From Stentor coeruleus (Eukaryota > Ciliophora > Heterotrichea > Heterotrichida > Stentoridae): a DNA stretch of 64,000 nucleotides. Numbering within the stretch: position 1 is the first letter of the stretch; each line of letters opens with the position of its first letter. Where the stretch lies: NCBI GenBank assembly GCA_001970955.1, contig MPUH01000169.1:1-64000 (forward strand), in the 5' to 3' direction. The notes under the pieces were generated by a model that worked only from the letters and a program-made list of their open reading frames with translations, did no database searches and was not told where the DNA came from. The translations under genes and the position numbers were made by a program. Positions 9,316-19,847 of this stretch are shown one piece after another.

Positions 9316-10353
9316 ATGGTAATAGAATTAGTTGAAATCATAGGGCTTTTTAAATTAGGATACACAAAACAGGCAATAGGATTTCTTACAAAACTTGTTA
9401 ATAAAAGCATAAAGCAAGAAGGTCTAATTGAAATCATAAATAAAATATACTCATCAAGTCAAGAGTTTATATCACATAAAAACTACAAAATTGCTCTTCA
9501 GTTACTCCAAATCCTTGAAGATCTGTGTGTTCGAGCTAATGATTTTTCACGTTTATGTGATATTAAAAACAGCATGTCATTTTGCTACAGAAGTTGTGAG
9601 TTGGTTAAAGAATCTTTAAGCAAATGTCTTGAAGCTTTAGAAATTATTACACAACATCTTAATCTTCGTTCTAAGCTACCAGCTTTGCACTTAAATGCCT
9701 GTGCAATTTATAGAGAAGATTTTAACGACCTTGCCAACGCTCAAATCCATGCGAAACTAGCTTATTTTTTCGCTAAAGAATATTATGATATTAATGACTC
9801 AAATAAACGTACTCTAGCTATTTCAATATATAATTATGGATTTGTTAGTGATGAGCTAGGTGATTTCAAAGTAGCAGAAAAGTGGTACAACGATGCTTAT
9901 AAATTTTGTATAACCCAATGGGAAGATAAAAACCTAATATCTATTATTCAATATAAACTGAGAAATCTGAAAACGAAGATGAATCTTTTAAATAATAAAC
10001 TTGCAATTTCAGGCTTATCAAAATTTACGAGCAGAAGAGGAACATCTGAAAATACAAGAAATAATTGCATTGTGAGAAATACCTTAAAATCTCAATGCTC
10101 AAAGAAGGCAAGAAAGTTCACTCAAGAGTTTTCGACGCCTAGCGCTATGAAATTAACCACATTTCCTAATAATTCTACAGAAAATACAGCGAATTTTAAA
10201 GATCAGATGTCACAAGAAACTGGATACAAAGAAATAACTGATAATTTATTAGGGAATGTTTTTAAGGTCCGAAGATGTCCTAAAAAGCTTAAGCTTCAGT
10301 TAAGACCTAAACTTATAGACTTTGAGCACTTTAATTTTAATTATAATACTTAA
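9316..10353 (+). CDS. TPR-like helical repeat protein
   Basis: 345 residues. Residues ~1-215 read as a run of helical hairpins with TPR-like spacing and hydrophobic pattern. The clearest is near residues 170-200 (YNYGFVSDELGDFKVAEKWY followed by NDAYKF), close to the TPR signature with G at position 8 and A at position 20. Earlier units include YKIALQLLQILEDLCVRA and LLKCLEALEI-type segments. The C-terminal ~110 residues are basic, Ser/Thr/Asn-rich and probably disordered. TPR arrays bind protein partners; no specific partner can be named. Start ATG at 9316, stop TAA. Confidence 0.65.
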   Translation: MVIELVEIIGLFKLGYTKQAIGFLTKLVNKSIKQEGLIEIINKIYSSSQEFISHKNYKIALQLLQILEDLCVRANDFSRLCDIKNSMSFCYRSCELVKESLSKCLEALEIITQHLNLRSKLPALHLNACAIYREDFNDLANAQIHAKLAYFFAKEYYDINDSNKRTLAISIYNYGFVSDELGDFKVAEKWYNDAYKFCITQWEDKNLISIIQYKLRNLKTKMNLLNNKLAISGLSKFTSRRGTSENTRNNCIVRNTLKSQCSKKARKFTQEFSTPSAMKLTTFPNNSTENTANFKDQMSQETGYKEITDNLLGNVFKVRRCPKKLKLQLRPKLIDFEHFNFNYNT

Positions 10354-10770
10354 TTTGCATATATTAATCTAGTTTAAGATGCATTCTTATTCGATATCAC
10401 AGCTGATTTCAGAATTATTTTATTTAGTTTTTTATGGCAGAGTTGAGATTGGTTCTGATTATTTTGGATTGATACCAGGCTTATTATAAGAAGGCCTATA
10501 CAAATTCTATAAAAATGCTTAGGATTCCTATGGCTGATTCTAAAATTTTATGAGGACTGAAAAAAACTTCTCTTGCTTGCCATAAAATTCATTTTAATTT
10601 TAATCTTAGTTAATAAACTTCTTTGGATACTGTTTCTAAAATATCTGATTGAATTCCTTAAGAGAAGCAAAAAATAAAGTCAAATTCAGTACCTAAAAAA
10701 TAGCTAAATAACAAGATTTAAGCATTATTTATCAATTTCAAAGAATTAGAGTTATTAAAACGGATAATAA
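10354..10770. other. Gap upstream of the DOMON gene
   Basis: One frame from an ATG at 10379 reads protein-like for about 36 codons (YGRVEIGSDYFGLIPGLL) before the first of many stops of all three kinds. I regard it as non-coding or a relic. The last bases (CGGATAATAAATG) resemble the start context of the 7098 gene. Confidence 0.45.
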
Positions 10771-11376
10771 ATGAAATTTTTGCTAATTGCCACACTGATA
10801 AGCTTAGCTCTAGCTGGCAAAGAGAACTTTCCTTATGGCATAAACGTGGAATGGCATTTTGTTGGTGAAGAAGCTATAGTTTTCACTCTAAATGTCCCTG
10901 ATATAGTTTACACAACATGGGCATGGGCAGGCTTCGGTCTTAAAGATGCTCATGAAAGTGATTTGTCAATGGGCCATTCTGATCTATTTACAATGTACTT
11001 TGACGGGTCAGTCCTTGATGATCGTCATGGAGTTGGTGACTTACTTCCTCCAATTGACTACAAAAAAGGAGGAACTAATGATTTGAATTTGTTGTCTGAG
11101 GTCCATGAAGATGGGTTCCATAAGTTTTCTTGGCAAAGAGCACTAATTACTGGAGATATTCTAGATATTGCCCTTAGGAAAAATGAAGAGTATATCATGA
11201 TGTGGGCAGTAGGACAAAGCTACGATGGAGGTCCAATTTCTCATACACCTTGGAATAGAGGACGTGAATATATCACCCTTAGCGAAGATTACTTGGATGA
11301 CAGTTCAGATGACTGTAAAGGAAACGGCGATGGATCTTATGTTCAGCCTGAGAACACTTTAGTTTCAGTTAATTAA
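10771..11376 (+). CDS. Secreted DOMON-domain protein
   Basis: 201 residues. An N-terminal signal peptide is clear: MKFLLIATLISLALAG with cleavage expected near residue 16. The rest is one DOMON domain (beta-sandwich named after dopamine beta-monooxygenase). Visible marks are WAWAGFGL near residue 50, MGHSDLFTMY near 67, DDRHGVGDLLPPIDY near 83, FSWQRALITGDILDIAL near 119 and the terminal strand MMWAVGQS near 143. DOMON domains bind heme or sugar in extracellular or cell-surface proteins. There is no membrane anchor, and the acidic tail (LDDSSDD) is of unknown use. The substrate is unknown. Start ATG at 10771, stop TAA. Confidence 0.82.
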   Translation: MKFLLIATLISLALAGKENFPYGINVEWHFVGEEAIVFTLNVPDIVYTTWAWAGFGLKDAHESDLSMGHSDLFTMYFDGSVLDDRHGVGDLLPPIDYKKGGTNDLNLLSEVHEDGFHKFSWQRALITGDILDIALRKNEEYIMMWAVGQSYDGGPISHTPWNRGREYITLSEDYLDDSSDDCKGNGDGSYVQPENTLVSVN

Positions 11377-11652
11377 CTAGAAAATTTAGAATAAATTTCT
11401 GATAGAATTGTCAAATCTGCAATTATTTAATTTAATTAATGCTGTCTAGCATGCATAGATAAGCTATTTCAATCTATTCTTTATTAACTTAATAATACTA
11501 TTGCATCCTAGTCCTGTAGTTTTGGAAACACTAAAAATTATTTTAATTTCTTATTACCATATGCATAACTATAAATATATTTCTTCTCTAAATCATGACA
11601 GTTTTACTTCAACTATCCAAAAAGTAATATAGGGTACGAATAAAGGAAAAAA

Positions 11653-12660
11653 TTAGGAAATAATTATCGGTTTGAAAGACTCTCCCTGAGACATAACTGA
11701 AGAGCTCTGTAAATGACTCAACAAAGCTTGCTTCCCTTGGATTCTAGCATAACTAAGTGCACAAATTTTTTCACTATTAAACTTCTCCCATCTTTTCCCA
11801 TTAAACTCCTTAAATAATTTTGGTATGTAAATAACGCTCTTCATATTAATAAATGCATATCCTACATTGCACTTATTCTAAATAAATCTTACTTTGAAGT
11901 CAATAGGCAGATAAAAGAAATCATAAACATTGGCAAATTTTTTATTAATAGTCTCCAAAAGCATACCTTGTGTATACTTATTCGGAATATTGCGGATCAT
12001 CAAAGTAGTCCTCGTATCTTGATTACTATATATGGATTCAAGGTAAATTTTGAAGACTTCCTCATCTTTTTCTGAACATTTTTTCCTCTTTTTCCTTTCC
12101 TCGAAAGAGTTTTCATTCGATGTGATTGGAGACATACTAAAAAGATAAGGGCTAGGGGACGTAGAGTCTGAATAGACACTTGTGTCCAGGTCAGCTTTGG
12201 CTTTATCCCCAAAGTAATCTTTTTTTTTGCTAATCGCGCAGAAGGCGTTCCTAGCTGATCTGATATCAAAGAAATGCACACTATAATAACTTTCGAATTT
12301 GTTTATAGCCATAATTTCTCCACATGCACACAAAGTTGGTATTAAGTTGTTGTAGTCCTCAATATTGATTGCAACATAATCATGCTCAGCATTATAGTTC
12401 AAGTAGCGGATTGGATATTGAGAATCAAGTGTTTGATAAACAGTTTTAGCTACTCTGATATCAAAATAACCTACAATCACAATGCCGTATAAAAAATTCG
12501 AGCAATCGTTCATCTGCACTTCGCCGAAGGAATACAGTTGGCTTAGCAAAGAAGTGAGCTCAGTGACTTCACGAATTTCTAACATCCTAGAAGGGACTTC
12601 TTCTTTAAGATCTCCTGTAATGTTTTGGAAGACCTTCAGTCTTCGCTTGAATTTGTCCAT
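11653..12660 (-). CDS. Mei2-like RNA-binding protein, split by a 15-nt intron
   Basis: The start is the ATG at 12660. Exon 1 (12660-11893, 256 codons) is joined across a 15-nt intron (11892-11878) to exon 2 (11877-11653), giving 330 residues. The intron cuts the C-terminal RRM exactly between DFK and NKCNVGYAFIN, restoring the Mei2 signature: TTLMIRNIPNKYTQGML, then YDFFYLPIDFK, then NKCNVGYAFIN. Two degenerate RRM-like units lie earlier (GIVIVGYFDIRVAK near residue 55 and VHFFDIRSARNAF near 128). In yeast and plants Mei2 proteins bind RNA and promote meiosis or growth transitions; here the role is unknown. A Ser/Lys-rich linker separates the N-terminal units from the last RRM. Confidence 0.9.
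11878..11892 (-). other. 15-nt intron
   Basis: GTAAGATTTATTTAG on the minus strand inside the Mei2-type RRM. GT-AG, A at position 10, phase 0. Retention gives an in-frame TAG. Removal restores a conserved family motif, so this is the best-supported intron here. Confidence 0.92.
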
Positions 12661-12800
12661 TAGCTTAAAGATATTAAGGAAAATGATTCTTTCAGCTAGG
12701 GCTAGCTTTAGTGATTATCTGAGGAAGCAGATTCTTAAAAAAATAGAGAGGTTTTAAAAGTCAAGGAGTATGTAAAGGCCATAATTACTTAGAAAATTGT

Positions 12801-15800
12801 TTAGCTAATAAGGATTTGGTGTAGATGTTTCGGGAGATTCTTGACTTGGTCGTTAACTTTTAAAGAGAATTTGTTTAAATTATAGCAGCCTGGTAGCTGG
12901 AAACTTGCCAAGATCTCCATTTCTATCGTTTCTCCAGGGAGAAGTGTGTCAAAAGTTCTTGCTGTGCAGCCAACCCAGATAAATCCTTCAGGCTCTAAAT
13001 CTTGCTGAGCTTCTAATAGCAAATTTTTAACCCCTTCCTGACTAAGGTTCTTAATGCACACTTTGACTTGGGCTTTGCAGATTGGATCAGCTTTGAAATC
13101 ATGTATTAACGCTGTTGGAGCACTCAAGGTCATGTTAAAAGGGAATTTTTCAATGTTGTTTTTTATTTTAAGGTCTAATAAATAGTGGTGGCCAGTAAGA
13201 ATAGTTTCATTGATTTCAAGTTCCCAAGAAATTATCAGATCCAGTTCACTGTTGTTGGCTTTTTTCAGCATATTTTTGACATCCAAACAGAACCCTTTTC
13301 TAATATCACTTGTTTCAACCCAATCTTCATCAAACTTTATTGCATTGTATTGCCCATTCTCCACACCGATAAAATAAACTTCACTTGCTAGTTCTTTTAT
13401 AAGCCTCAAAGAATGAGCTGACAAAGAGGCTATTTGCTTTATAGTTAATCTAGATTCTAAAGCTGGCTTAAGGCACAGTTGAAGAATAGACTCATTTATT
13501 GATTTCAAACTACTTTCGTATCTGCTGCTTATTCTAAGTGATGGTTTGATTTCTATTGTTGACTGAAGTCGACAATAGCGTTTTTCTTCTTGGGATTGAT
13601 AAAAGGCCACAAACCGTACAGTGTGAACACCAATTCTTTCACCACGAATCCATATGTCAACTTTCCTCTCTTCACCTGAAGCTATATCGTTTAGGCTAAT
13701 TGAGCTTTTGCCGAAAAGAAAACTATGAGAAAAAACAAGAGATACAGAAGAGACTGGGTTGAGACTTTGATTTCTAAAGACAATCTGGAGGTTTTGGACT
13801 TGACCTTCAAGAAGAGTATCTGGGAAGTTGATTAAGTTAACAAAGAGACCTGATACAGGAGGTTTTACAATAAATTCCTGAACTGCAGGGTTGAAATTAC
13901 CATAAAATGCGTTATTGAAGCTCCACTGAAAAGCTTGAATTTTAACCTTTCCTGGTTTTTTTTGCATGCACTCGCATACAATAATTTTTTCTTCATTTGA
14001 ATTAAACTCAAGCTTATCTATAGCTTGAGTTACAATCGCTTCCCCTGACTCATGCATCATAATAACTGTAAGGTTTTCAGCCATAATATTAAAGCCCATT
14101 GGATTAAAGCACTTAACAATAACTTCAATATTCTCATCACAATAAAGCGATCTCTTCAAGTTTTTAACATTATCTCCATCAAAATACTTAAAATCATCCA
14201 AAAATATATGACTCTCTTTTGTTAAAAGAGACTTCCACATTTCACAATTCCCTATCATCTTGCTATTACTATAAAATCTATCTTGTGGTAAAAGCACTGA
14301 GTATCCTGTAATTCTTGGTAATGAAAAATCTAATATAGGTTTTCCATCTGTGTGAAAATTAATAGAAGTTTTAGCTATTGGGTTAAAATCAGCAGGTATT
14401 GGCATAGACATCCATTGGGCAACTGTTGAAAGAAGCTCGTTGATGATTTTTTTCTGATGCTGTTCTCTATGCTGTAAAAGTTTTGATGAAGAGCTTAAGG
14501 ATAAGAAAAAATGCACAGATTCGATTTGCATATTTAAAAAGTAACAAAATCGTCCCATCATGTGATTTATATGCATTTCTATGTGTTCCCATTTCTTTCC
14601 TTTGTAAAAGTGAGATGCTGAAAAGTAACAATTTAAAGCATGCTGGACTAGTTCAAGTTTTCTAAATTCATCGCCTGCTAAAACCTGATAAAACGCATAT
14701 TTTCTAAAGTAAGTTGGTGAGGCTTGCAAGTAACTAAAAGCTATTTGTTCTAAGAAAAGCGCAGGAATTAACTTGAGATTTTTAATTTCGTTTATGCTTG
14801 AAGTGAACTTAAGTGCCACTCTTTTGCTATACTCCGACTTACTAAACAACTGTTTATACAACAATAGACACCTTACAATCAACGATTGATCTCCTGCTTT
14901 CTGATAATAAGAATAAGCTGTGTCCATAAGACTTTCAGCTTCTTTATTATCCCCAGTGCATAAAATGCTACAAATAGCCATCATTTCATAAACAGATCCA
15001 GTGTGAGCCCAAGCCTTTAAATTTTTCAAGTCATTGCTCACAGCTTTGTAGTGATTTGCTGCTTCTTCATAATCTCCAAACATAAAAGCAAGGTCCGCAA
15101 GGAGCCGGCAAACGTGCTCCATGCAGTTAGTTTGAAAAGCAAAGCTATCTGTACGTTCTTTTTTTGAAAAAAACTTAGAAATCGAGTTTTTAATTCCACG
15201 TTTTTTCTGCTCCAACACTAAATCCAATGATTTCAACGAACTTTCTACATATGGGACAATAGCTCTTACCAATATATCATTGACTATTATCTGAAGTTTT
15301 ATGCGTTCTTCATTAGAAAACTTACTCCCCCCCGGCTCATCCCATATAAGATTCCCACTTTGTCCACCAGTATTCACTAATACAAAAAAGCATAGGCCTG
15401 GGCTTAAAGACTTTGAGATCTTTTCATGAAGAGCCGCAATTTGATTGTTCGACATTGAAGATTTAGCAGGGTCATGAATCAAAAGATAAATTTTTGGGAC
15501 ATTTGAATCATAGACCTTAGAACTGTATTGAGAAGGAAGGTTTTGCGAGCGAGCAAGGTTTTGAAAGGTTTGCAAGGGTTCAGTATCAGTTGTTGAAACC
15601 AAGTATATTATTCCTAGAGGCATGTCGATTAGCTCATGTGAAGAAAAATTCAGAGACTTGAAAAATTCATCTTTCCAGATGTTGAACCAAGGTGTACGTT
15701 CTTTTGAAAGGTAATTACTTATACTTTCTTTTGATTCATCAAAGGACTCTTGCCATTCTACTTTAGGGATTATTGATAAAACTATGCTATCACTTCTTTT

Positions 15801-16019
15801 GAGATCAAGTTTTTCAACAACTTTGACATGAAGATTGCTGCAGTTGACAGTCTTTGTTAGACTTTTCACTGAAAGTGAATGAGGCGAATTGCAAAATGGA
15901 TTAAGTAGGTCTTCTGGTGTTAAGTTGGATGAACTAAGCACTGATAAGGCACCTTGCGAACTTATTGCTAAAAGTTTTACTTGATACATTTCTTGGACCC
16001 ATTTGCGAATTTCTTCCAT
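12801..16019 (-). CDS. TRAPPC8: TRAPPC8/Trs85-like subunit of the TRAPPIII tethering complex
   Basis: 1072 residues in one uninterrupted frame, start ATG at 16019, stop TAA at 12801. Family marks sit in the first third: YVESSLKSLDLVLEQKKRGI near residue 260, the short KKE-rich SISKFFSKKERTD, and CMEHVCRLLADLAFMFGDYE near 302, then AAKYY-type helices ending LKAWAHTGSVYEMMAICS. These match the TRAPPC8/Trs85 core. The rest alternates helical solenoid and, from about residue 700, beta-sandwich segments, as in the C-terminal region of the family. TRAPPIII is the exchange factor complex for Rab1/Ypt1 in ER-Golgi and autophagy traffic. The length is comparable to yeast and animal members. The frame has no internal UAA or UAG, which confirms the standard code. 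Confidence 0.87.
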   Translation of the reverse strand: MEEIRKWVQEMYQVKLLAISSQGALSVLSSSNLTPEDLLNPFCNSPHSLSVKSLTKTVNCSNLHVKVVEKLDLKRSDSIVLSIIPKVEWQESFDESKESISNYLSKERTPWFNIWKDEFFKSLNFSSHELIDMPLGIIYLVSTTDTEPLQTFQNLARSQNLPSQYSSKVYDSNVPKIYLLIHDPAKSSMSNNQIAALHEKISKSLSPGLCFFVLVNTGGQSGNLIWDEPGGSKFSNEERIKLQIIVNDILVRAIVPYVESSLKSLDLVLEQKKRGIKNSISKFFSKKERTDSFAFQTNCMEHVCRLLADLAFMFGDYEEAANHYKAVSNDLKNLKAWAHTGSVYEMMAICSILCTGDNKEAESLMDTAYSYYQKAGDQSLIVRCLLLYKQLFSKSEYSKRVALKFTSSINEIKNLKLIPALFLEQIAFSYLQASPTYFRKYAFYQVLAGDEFRKLELVQHALNCYFSASHFYKGKKWEHIEMHINHMMGRFCYFLNMQIESVHFFLSLSSSSKLLQHREQHQKKIINELLSTVAQWMSMPIPADFNPIAKTSINFHTDGKPILDFSLPRITGYSVLLPQDRFYSNSKMIGNCEMWKSLLTKESHIFLDDFKYFDGDNVKNLKRSLYCDENIEVIVKCFNPMGFNIMAENLTVIMMHESGEAIVTQAIDKLEFNSNEEKIIVCECMQKKPGKVKIQAFQWSFNNAFYGNFNPAVQEFIVKPPVSGLFVNLINFPDTLLEGQVQNLQIVFRNQSLNPVSSVSLVFSHSFLFGKSSISLNDIASGEERKVDIWIRGERIGVHTVRFVAFYQSQEEKRYCRLQSTIEIKPSLRISSRYESSLKSINESILQLCLKPALESRLTIKQIASLSAHSLRLIKELASEVYFIGVENGQYNAIKFDEDWVETSDIRKGFCLDVKNMLKKANNSELDLIISWELEINETILTGHHYLLDLKIKNNIEKFPFNMTLSAPTALIHDFKADPICKAQVKVCIKNLSQEGVKNLLLEAQQDLEPEGFIWVGCTARTFDTLLPGETIEMEILASFQLPGCYNLNKFSLKVNDQVKNLPKHLHQILIS

Positions 16020-17009
16020 TTATAAGCAAAAAGATAGCATTAATCCTTTAAAAATTGGTCATTTAAGATGATTACTTGAGACAATTAATAATTATAATAG
16101 GGATAATTAAAAATGCTTAAACTTTTTAAATTGTTTTGATAGTATCTATTTGGATTTACTTGTATCAAGCATTCATTTGAGATTTTTTTATACTATTCTT
16201 TTGAGAGTGTTAAATGATTTTATTGATAAACTAATTTAAGAAAATGCTACCGATTCTGAGTGTTAATAATGCATGCAAAAATCTAAAATTTGTTTACTAC
16301 AAGTATTAATCAGTGAAGATTATTATAAAGATTATTGATGAATTATTAATATCGCAGTCAAGCTAATAACAAAAATAGTTTCTTAATATTTTATATGAGG
16401 TAAAGCATGATCTGTGGTTCAAAATAAAATGAAAATCTAACCAATATTAGTTTTTAGCTATTTACCTTTACCAATAAAAACCTAATAAGATTATTTTAGA
16501 ATTTATTTGCATAAGTAATATAATACAAAGTTAATTTGAATTTATACTTAATTATTAACTAATTTATTATATAGGCTAGCTCTAATCCTCAACACATTAA
16601 AATTTGCAAGGCAATCATTATATAATTATCCCATATGGGCAATAAGATGAAAGAATGTCTTCATTAAGAATAATACTATATCACAAATAAGCAAGGCCAT
16701 AAAATTAAAACCATGTCATAATATAGAAATAATGCCCAAAGTTTATTTTCTCTTTGGCTACATGATTTAGATAGGGTGGTATTATCATTGTGATAAAGCG
16801 AAAACTTGCAGTAGATTCTGTAATTACTTAGTAAGATAAACTATTGCAAATATCTAATAAAATGTATATTCAAACTATATTTATTATAGCATTAGTATAG
16901 CAATGACTGAAAATATAACAAATAAAATTCTTATTAAAAATCAATGTTAACTATTATTGAATGAAAACTAGCTAAAATTTCATATCCTAGATCATTATAA
17001 CTAAAATAT
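16020..17009. other. Long gap without a recognised gene
   Basis: 990 nt between two minus-strand genes. AT-rich, with many stops. A somewhat GC-richer part near 16630-16800 has a plus-strand frame reading FSLWLHDLDRVVLSL that contains TAA codons upstream and ends at TGA. It is not enough to call a gene. I found no tRNA or snRNA hallmark. Confidence 0.5.
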
Positions 17010-18485
17010 TTACTCTTGGTCAATCATTTTGACTAATTCCATTGGTGATTTAATATTGCCTGTAGACACAAGCCACTCTCTAAAGTAGCCTTGAATTGCC
17101 ATATGCAATCTTCTCTCCTGTTCTTCATTAAGATTAGCCTTACTAATCATTGTCTGTATGCTTTCAAAATATCCTTCTCTAAGGCTGATAGCATTGACAA
17201 ACTCCTCAGGGGTAAACTGCACTGAAGGATTCGAAGAGCCAAAAGCATTTGGTAAGACTAGCTTAAAAAAATCTTTAGGTTGCATCAACGCAAAGCCTTG
17301 TCCTGAGTTTTCAGTGTTCATCTCAATTGGAGCTGACCAATTATGACTACATTTTGGATTGCTTGAAACACTAGGAACTCCACCAATTTCTAAAATACTT
17401 CCCAGGTCACTAATGTTTGCATTGAACGGAGCTAAAACTACTCCTCTATTGTCTCCATACATAACTGGAGGGAAAGGTGAGTATATATGCACAGTGCAAT
17501 CGACGCTATTACCAACTCTAATCAAACTTGCACAAGTCACAAAAGTACAGTTTTCACATTTGTCCATTGTAGCAATCCCTGAAACTGCGCTTATATATAC
17601 AGTAACTTCCCTACAGCTTTGCATTGATACTTGTTTCACTGCTGCATGTATATAAATATAACTTTCATCACAATTGGAGATTCGCACTTCTCTAGCTTTA
17701 GTCTCAGTTGTATTCTTAATAGTCACACCTCTATTCAACCCTGCAAGACTCAAACAGTCTGCACTGTTTACTTCAGCTGGTGCATAAACCCTTTTACTAA
17801 TCCAATTGTTCAAATCATCCAAACTTACCCTGGGTTTAGAGTTAAAATAAGGTATCAATTTGCATAATGGAACATCAGTCTGTGAGAATATCAAATTCAA
17901 ACTATTGAAATCGCCTGATGTGATCATTGGGTTAGGATCATTCATGTCTAAACTTATAACTTTTAACAATAGCTTCAGATGAGTTTTTATAAACTGAAAA
18001 GCTAATTGTATGTCTGAGGATGACTGGGTAAATAAAAAGCCTCTTACTGCTTTTGTTCTTGGAGACGCACCTGGACTTGGGAAACTTGTTCCTAAGTTGT
18101 TCATTCCTGGATATTCACTATTGAATTTAGAGGTTAGACTTGATGCATTTTCTAGACTTAAGCGTGTTGCTGTTGTACTAAAAAGTTGGAGGACTAGGTA
18201 TAAACTGAACTGCTTGACGTCAACTATTGGCTGGGCTGGTCTTCTAGTGTAAGCTAAATGTCGGAATATTTCGAAGTACACATTGCTTTCTTGAAGAGAT
18301 AGAGAAAGTTGCTTTATTGCTGCTTCAGCCCATTGTGAAGCAGTAATTTTACCATCGATTGAAGACTGCTGCAAAGATTTGACTAGAGAGAGGAGTGAGG
18401 CTTGGGTAAGCCGGTGTGGGCAAGAAAAGACTCCGTGCTCGAAAATATCAATCCTGATCTGTAGGTTATGGGAGTCTCTAGACAT
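17010..18485 (-). CDS. TBCCD1: TBCC domain-containing protein 1 (TBCCD1)-like
   Basis: 491 residues, start ATG at 18485, stop TAA. The N-terminal ~230 residues are helical and contain family-type motifs (DIFEHGVFSCPHRLT, SQWAEAAIKQLS, FRHLAYTRRPAQP). Residues ~255-350 form the TBCC/CAP-type beta-helix: VRISNCDESYIYIHAAVK, CREVTVYISAVSG, CENCTFVTCASLIRVGNSVD and the loop SPFPPVMYGDNRGVVLAPFN. The C-terminus (NLNEEQERRLHMAIQ) also fits. TBCCD1 localises to centrosome or basal-body regions and positions organelles. In Chlamydomonas it (ASQ2) sets basal-body number and orientation. The catalytic arginine of true cofactor C is not obvious, as in other TBCCD1 proteins. Family identity is firm. Confidence 0.9.
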   Translation of the reverse strand: MSRDSHNLQIRIDIFEHGVFSCPHRLTQASLLSLVKSLQQSSIDGKITASQWAEAAIKQLSLSLQESNVYFEIFRHLAYTRRPAQPIVDVKQFSLYLVLQLFSTTATRLSLENASSLTSKFNSEYPGMNNLGTSFPSPGASPRTKAVRGFLFTQSSSDIQLAFQFIKTHLKLLLKVISLDMNDPNPMITSGDFNSLNLIFSQTDVPLCKLIPYFNSKPRVSLDDLNNWISKRVYAPAEVNSADCLSLAGLNRGVTIKNTTETKAREVRISNCDESYIYIHAAVKQVSMQSCREVTVYISAVSGIATMDKCENCTFVTCASLIRVGNSVDCTVHIYSPFPPVMYGDNRGVVLAPFNANISDLGSILEIGGVPSVSSNPKCSHNWSAPIEMNTENSGQGFALMQPKDFFKLVLPNAFGSSNPSVQFTPEEFVNAISLREGYFESIQTMISKANLNEEQERRLHMAIQGYFREWLVSTGNIKSPMELVKMIDQE

Positions 18486-19051
18486 TTATTTTTATGATAG
18501 GATTTCAAAGAATTGTTTTATGAGAATTGTTTATTTTTATATTTATTGTGATTATTGCAAGTAAATGCGAATTACCTTTATAAATTTTTATATGCTTTCT
18601 TTTTCATTGTATTACTATAAAGGTCAATAGAAAAATAATCAGTTTATTTTTTTATTGGAAAATTGCCTTTTTTTAAGGATGGGCTCACTAGAAGAAATAT
18701 ATTTAAATATTAAGATACAGTTTTTTAAGTTAAAACTTTAGTTAGTATAATGACTTTGCTTAAAAGAGTTGTAAAATTTATTAAATAACTCGACTCCAAA
18801 GTTTTAAGTCAATAAAAACTTGACTTTTATTTGCACAGTTCTTAATAGATTTTTCTAAACATTTAATAAATTTAATGCCTATATGCATACATAAAATACA
18901 ATTATAAGCAAACTGTAAAATAAAAAATTATTATAAACTAGTATTTCACGCATACCTCAATCATGCCAAGCTAAATTAATTTTAATTAAAAATATGCTAT
19001 TTTTATTCGCTGAAGTTTTAAATCATAACTTAATATGAATTTGATGTTATA
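18486..19051. other. Divergent intergenic region
   Basis: 566 nt between the divergent starts of TBCCD1 and the gene at 19052. It should hold both promoters. AT-rich with T-tracts; I see no gene or named element. Confidence 0.55.
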
Positions 19052-19579
19052 ATGGATGAAGAGATGCTTTCTGATATAGACAATATATCTATCAAACTTA
19101 ATCAATGCTACATAGAAACTGTTGGACAATTGAAATCTGCTGAAATAATGACTGATCATATGAAGTCTTTGAGATTTTCGTTAATCCCACAAAAATCTGC
19201 AAGTGAGAAAAAAATCAGCACGATTACTCGAAGAAGAAGCGATGATGCAAAAGTATCCCCAGTTGTCACACCATTCAAGTTACGACATAGTTCTTCAAAA
19301 TCCAGTGTAGCAAGTCCTGTTTTAACTGAGATAAAAACTGAAGTAAAAGGACTCAAGCAGATCATCGCACTATTAATTAATAAGATTGTATATATTACTT
19401 AGAATACTCAAGAATATACTATTAAAACCCAGTCCTGCAAAATTAAGTCGCTATTAGGAGTAAGCTCAAAGCAAACTTCCAGGGTAAGAAGTAGTGAAAA
19501 AGGTGTTAACAATAACAAATCTATGACACATACAAGAGTATTAAGTGGGATTTATACTACAAGGAATAGGATGGTCTAA
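19052..19579 (+). CDS. Small unrecognised protein, two exons with a 15-nt intron
   Basis: Exon 1 is 19052-19387 (112 codons) and a 15-nt intron occupies 19388-19402. Exon 2 (19403-19579, 58 codons plus TAA) completes a protein of 170 residues. The start is the ATG at 19052. The N-terminus is a short acidic helix (MDEEMLSDIDNISIKLNQ). The middle is Lys/Ser/Thr-rich and disordered (KKISTITRRRSDDAKVS). A second helix crosses the intron (VKGLKQIIALLINKI then NTQEYTIK), and the tail is basic. I see no known domain. The clean phase-0 join and continued coding character after the intron argue that the gene is real. Confidence 0.7.
19388..19402 (+). other. 15-nt intron
   Basis: GTATATATTACTTAG, phase 0, A at position 10. 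Retention would end the protein four codons later at the intron's own TAG. Confidence 0.82.
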
Positions 19580-19847
19580 ATCATTATTATAAGTTCTTGT
19601 ATGCATATTAGCATAATTTGCATATATCAAAAATTTACTATCTTTCTTCACAATTTCCTTTTTCTAATTTCTTACATTATTTAACCTTTATAATCCTAAT
19701 ATTGAATATCAATATACTATTTATCTCTTAAAACAATTATTAATATATTCAATTCCTAGTTTCTAATGTAATAAGCACTTAAAAATTCTAAAGCCATCTC
19801 TTATATGTTTTATCCAAGTTAACCCATAATAATCAATCAATAAAATA

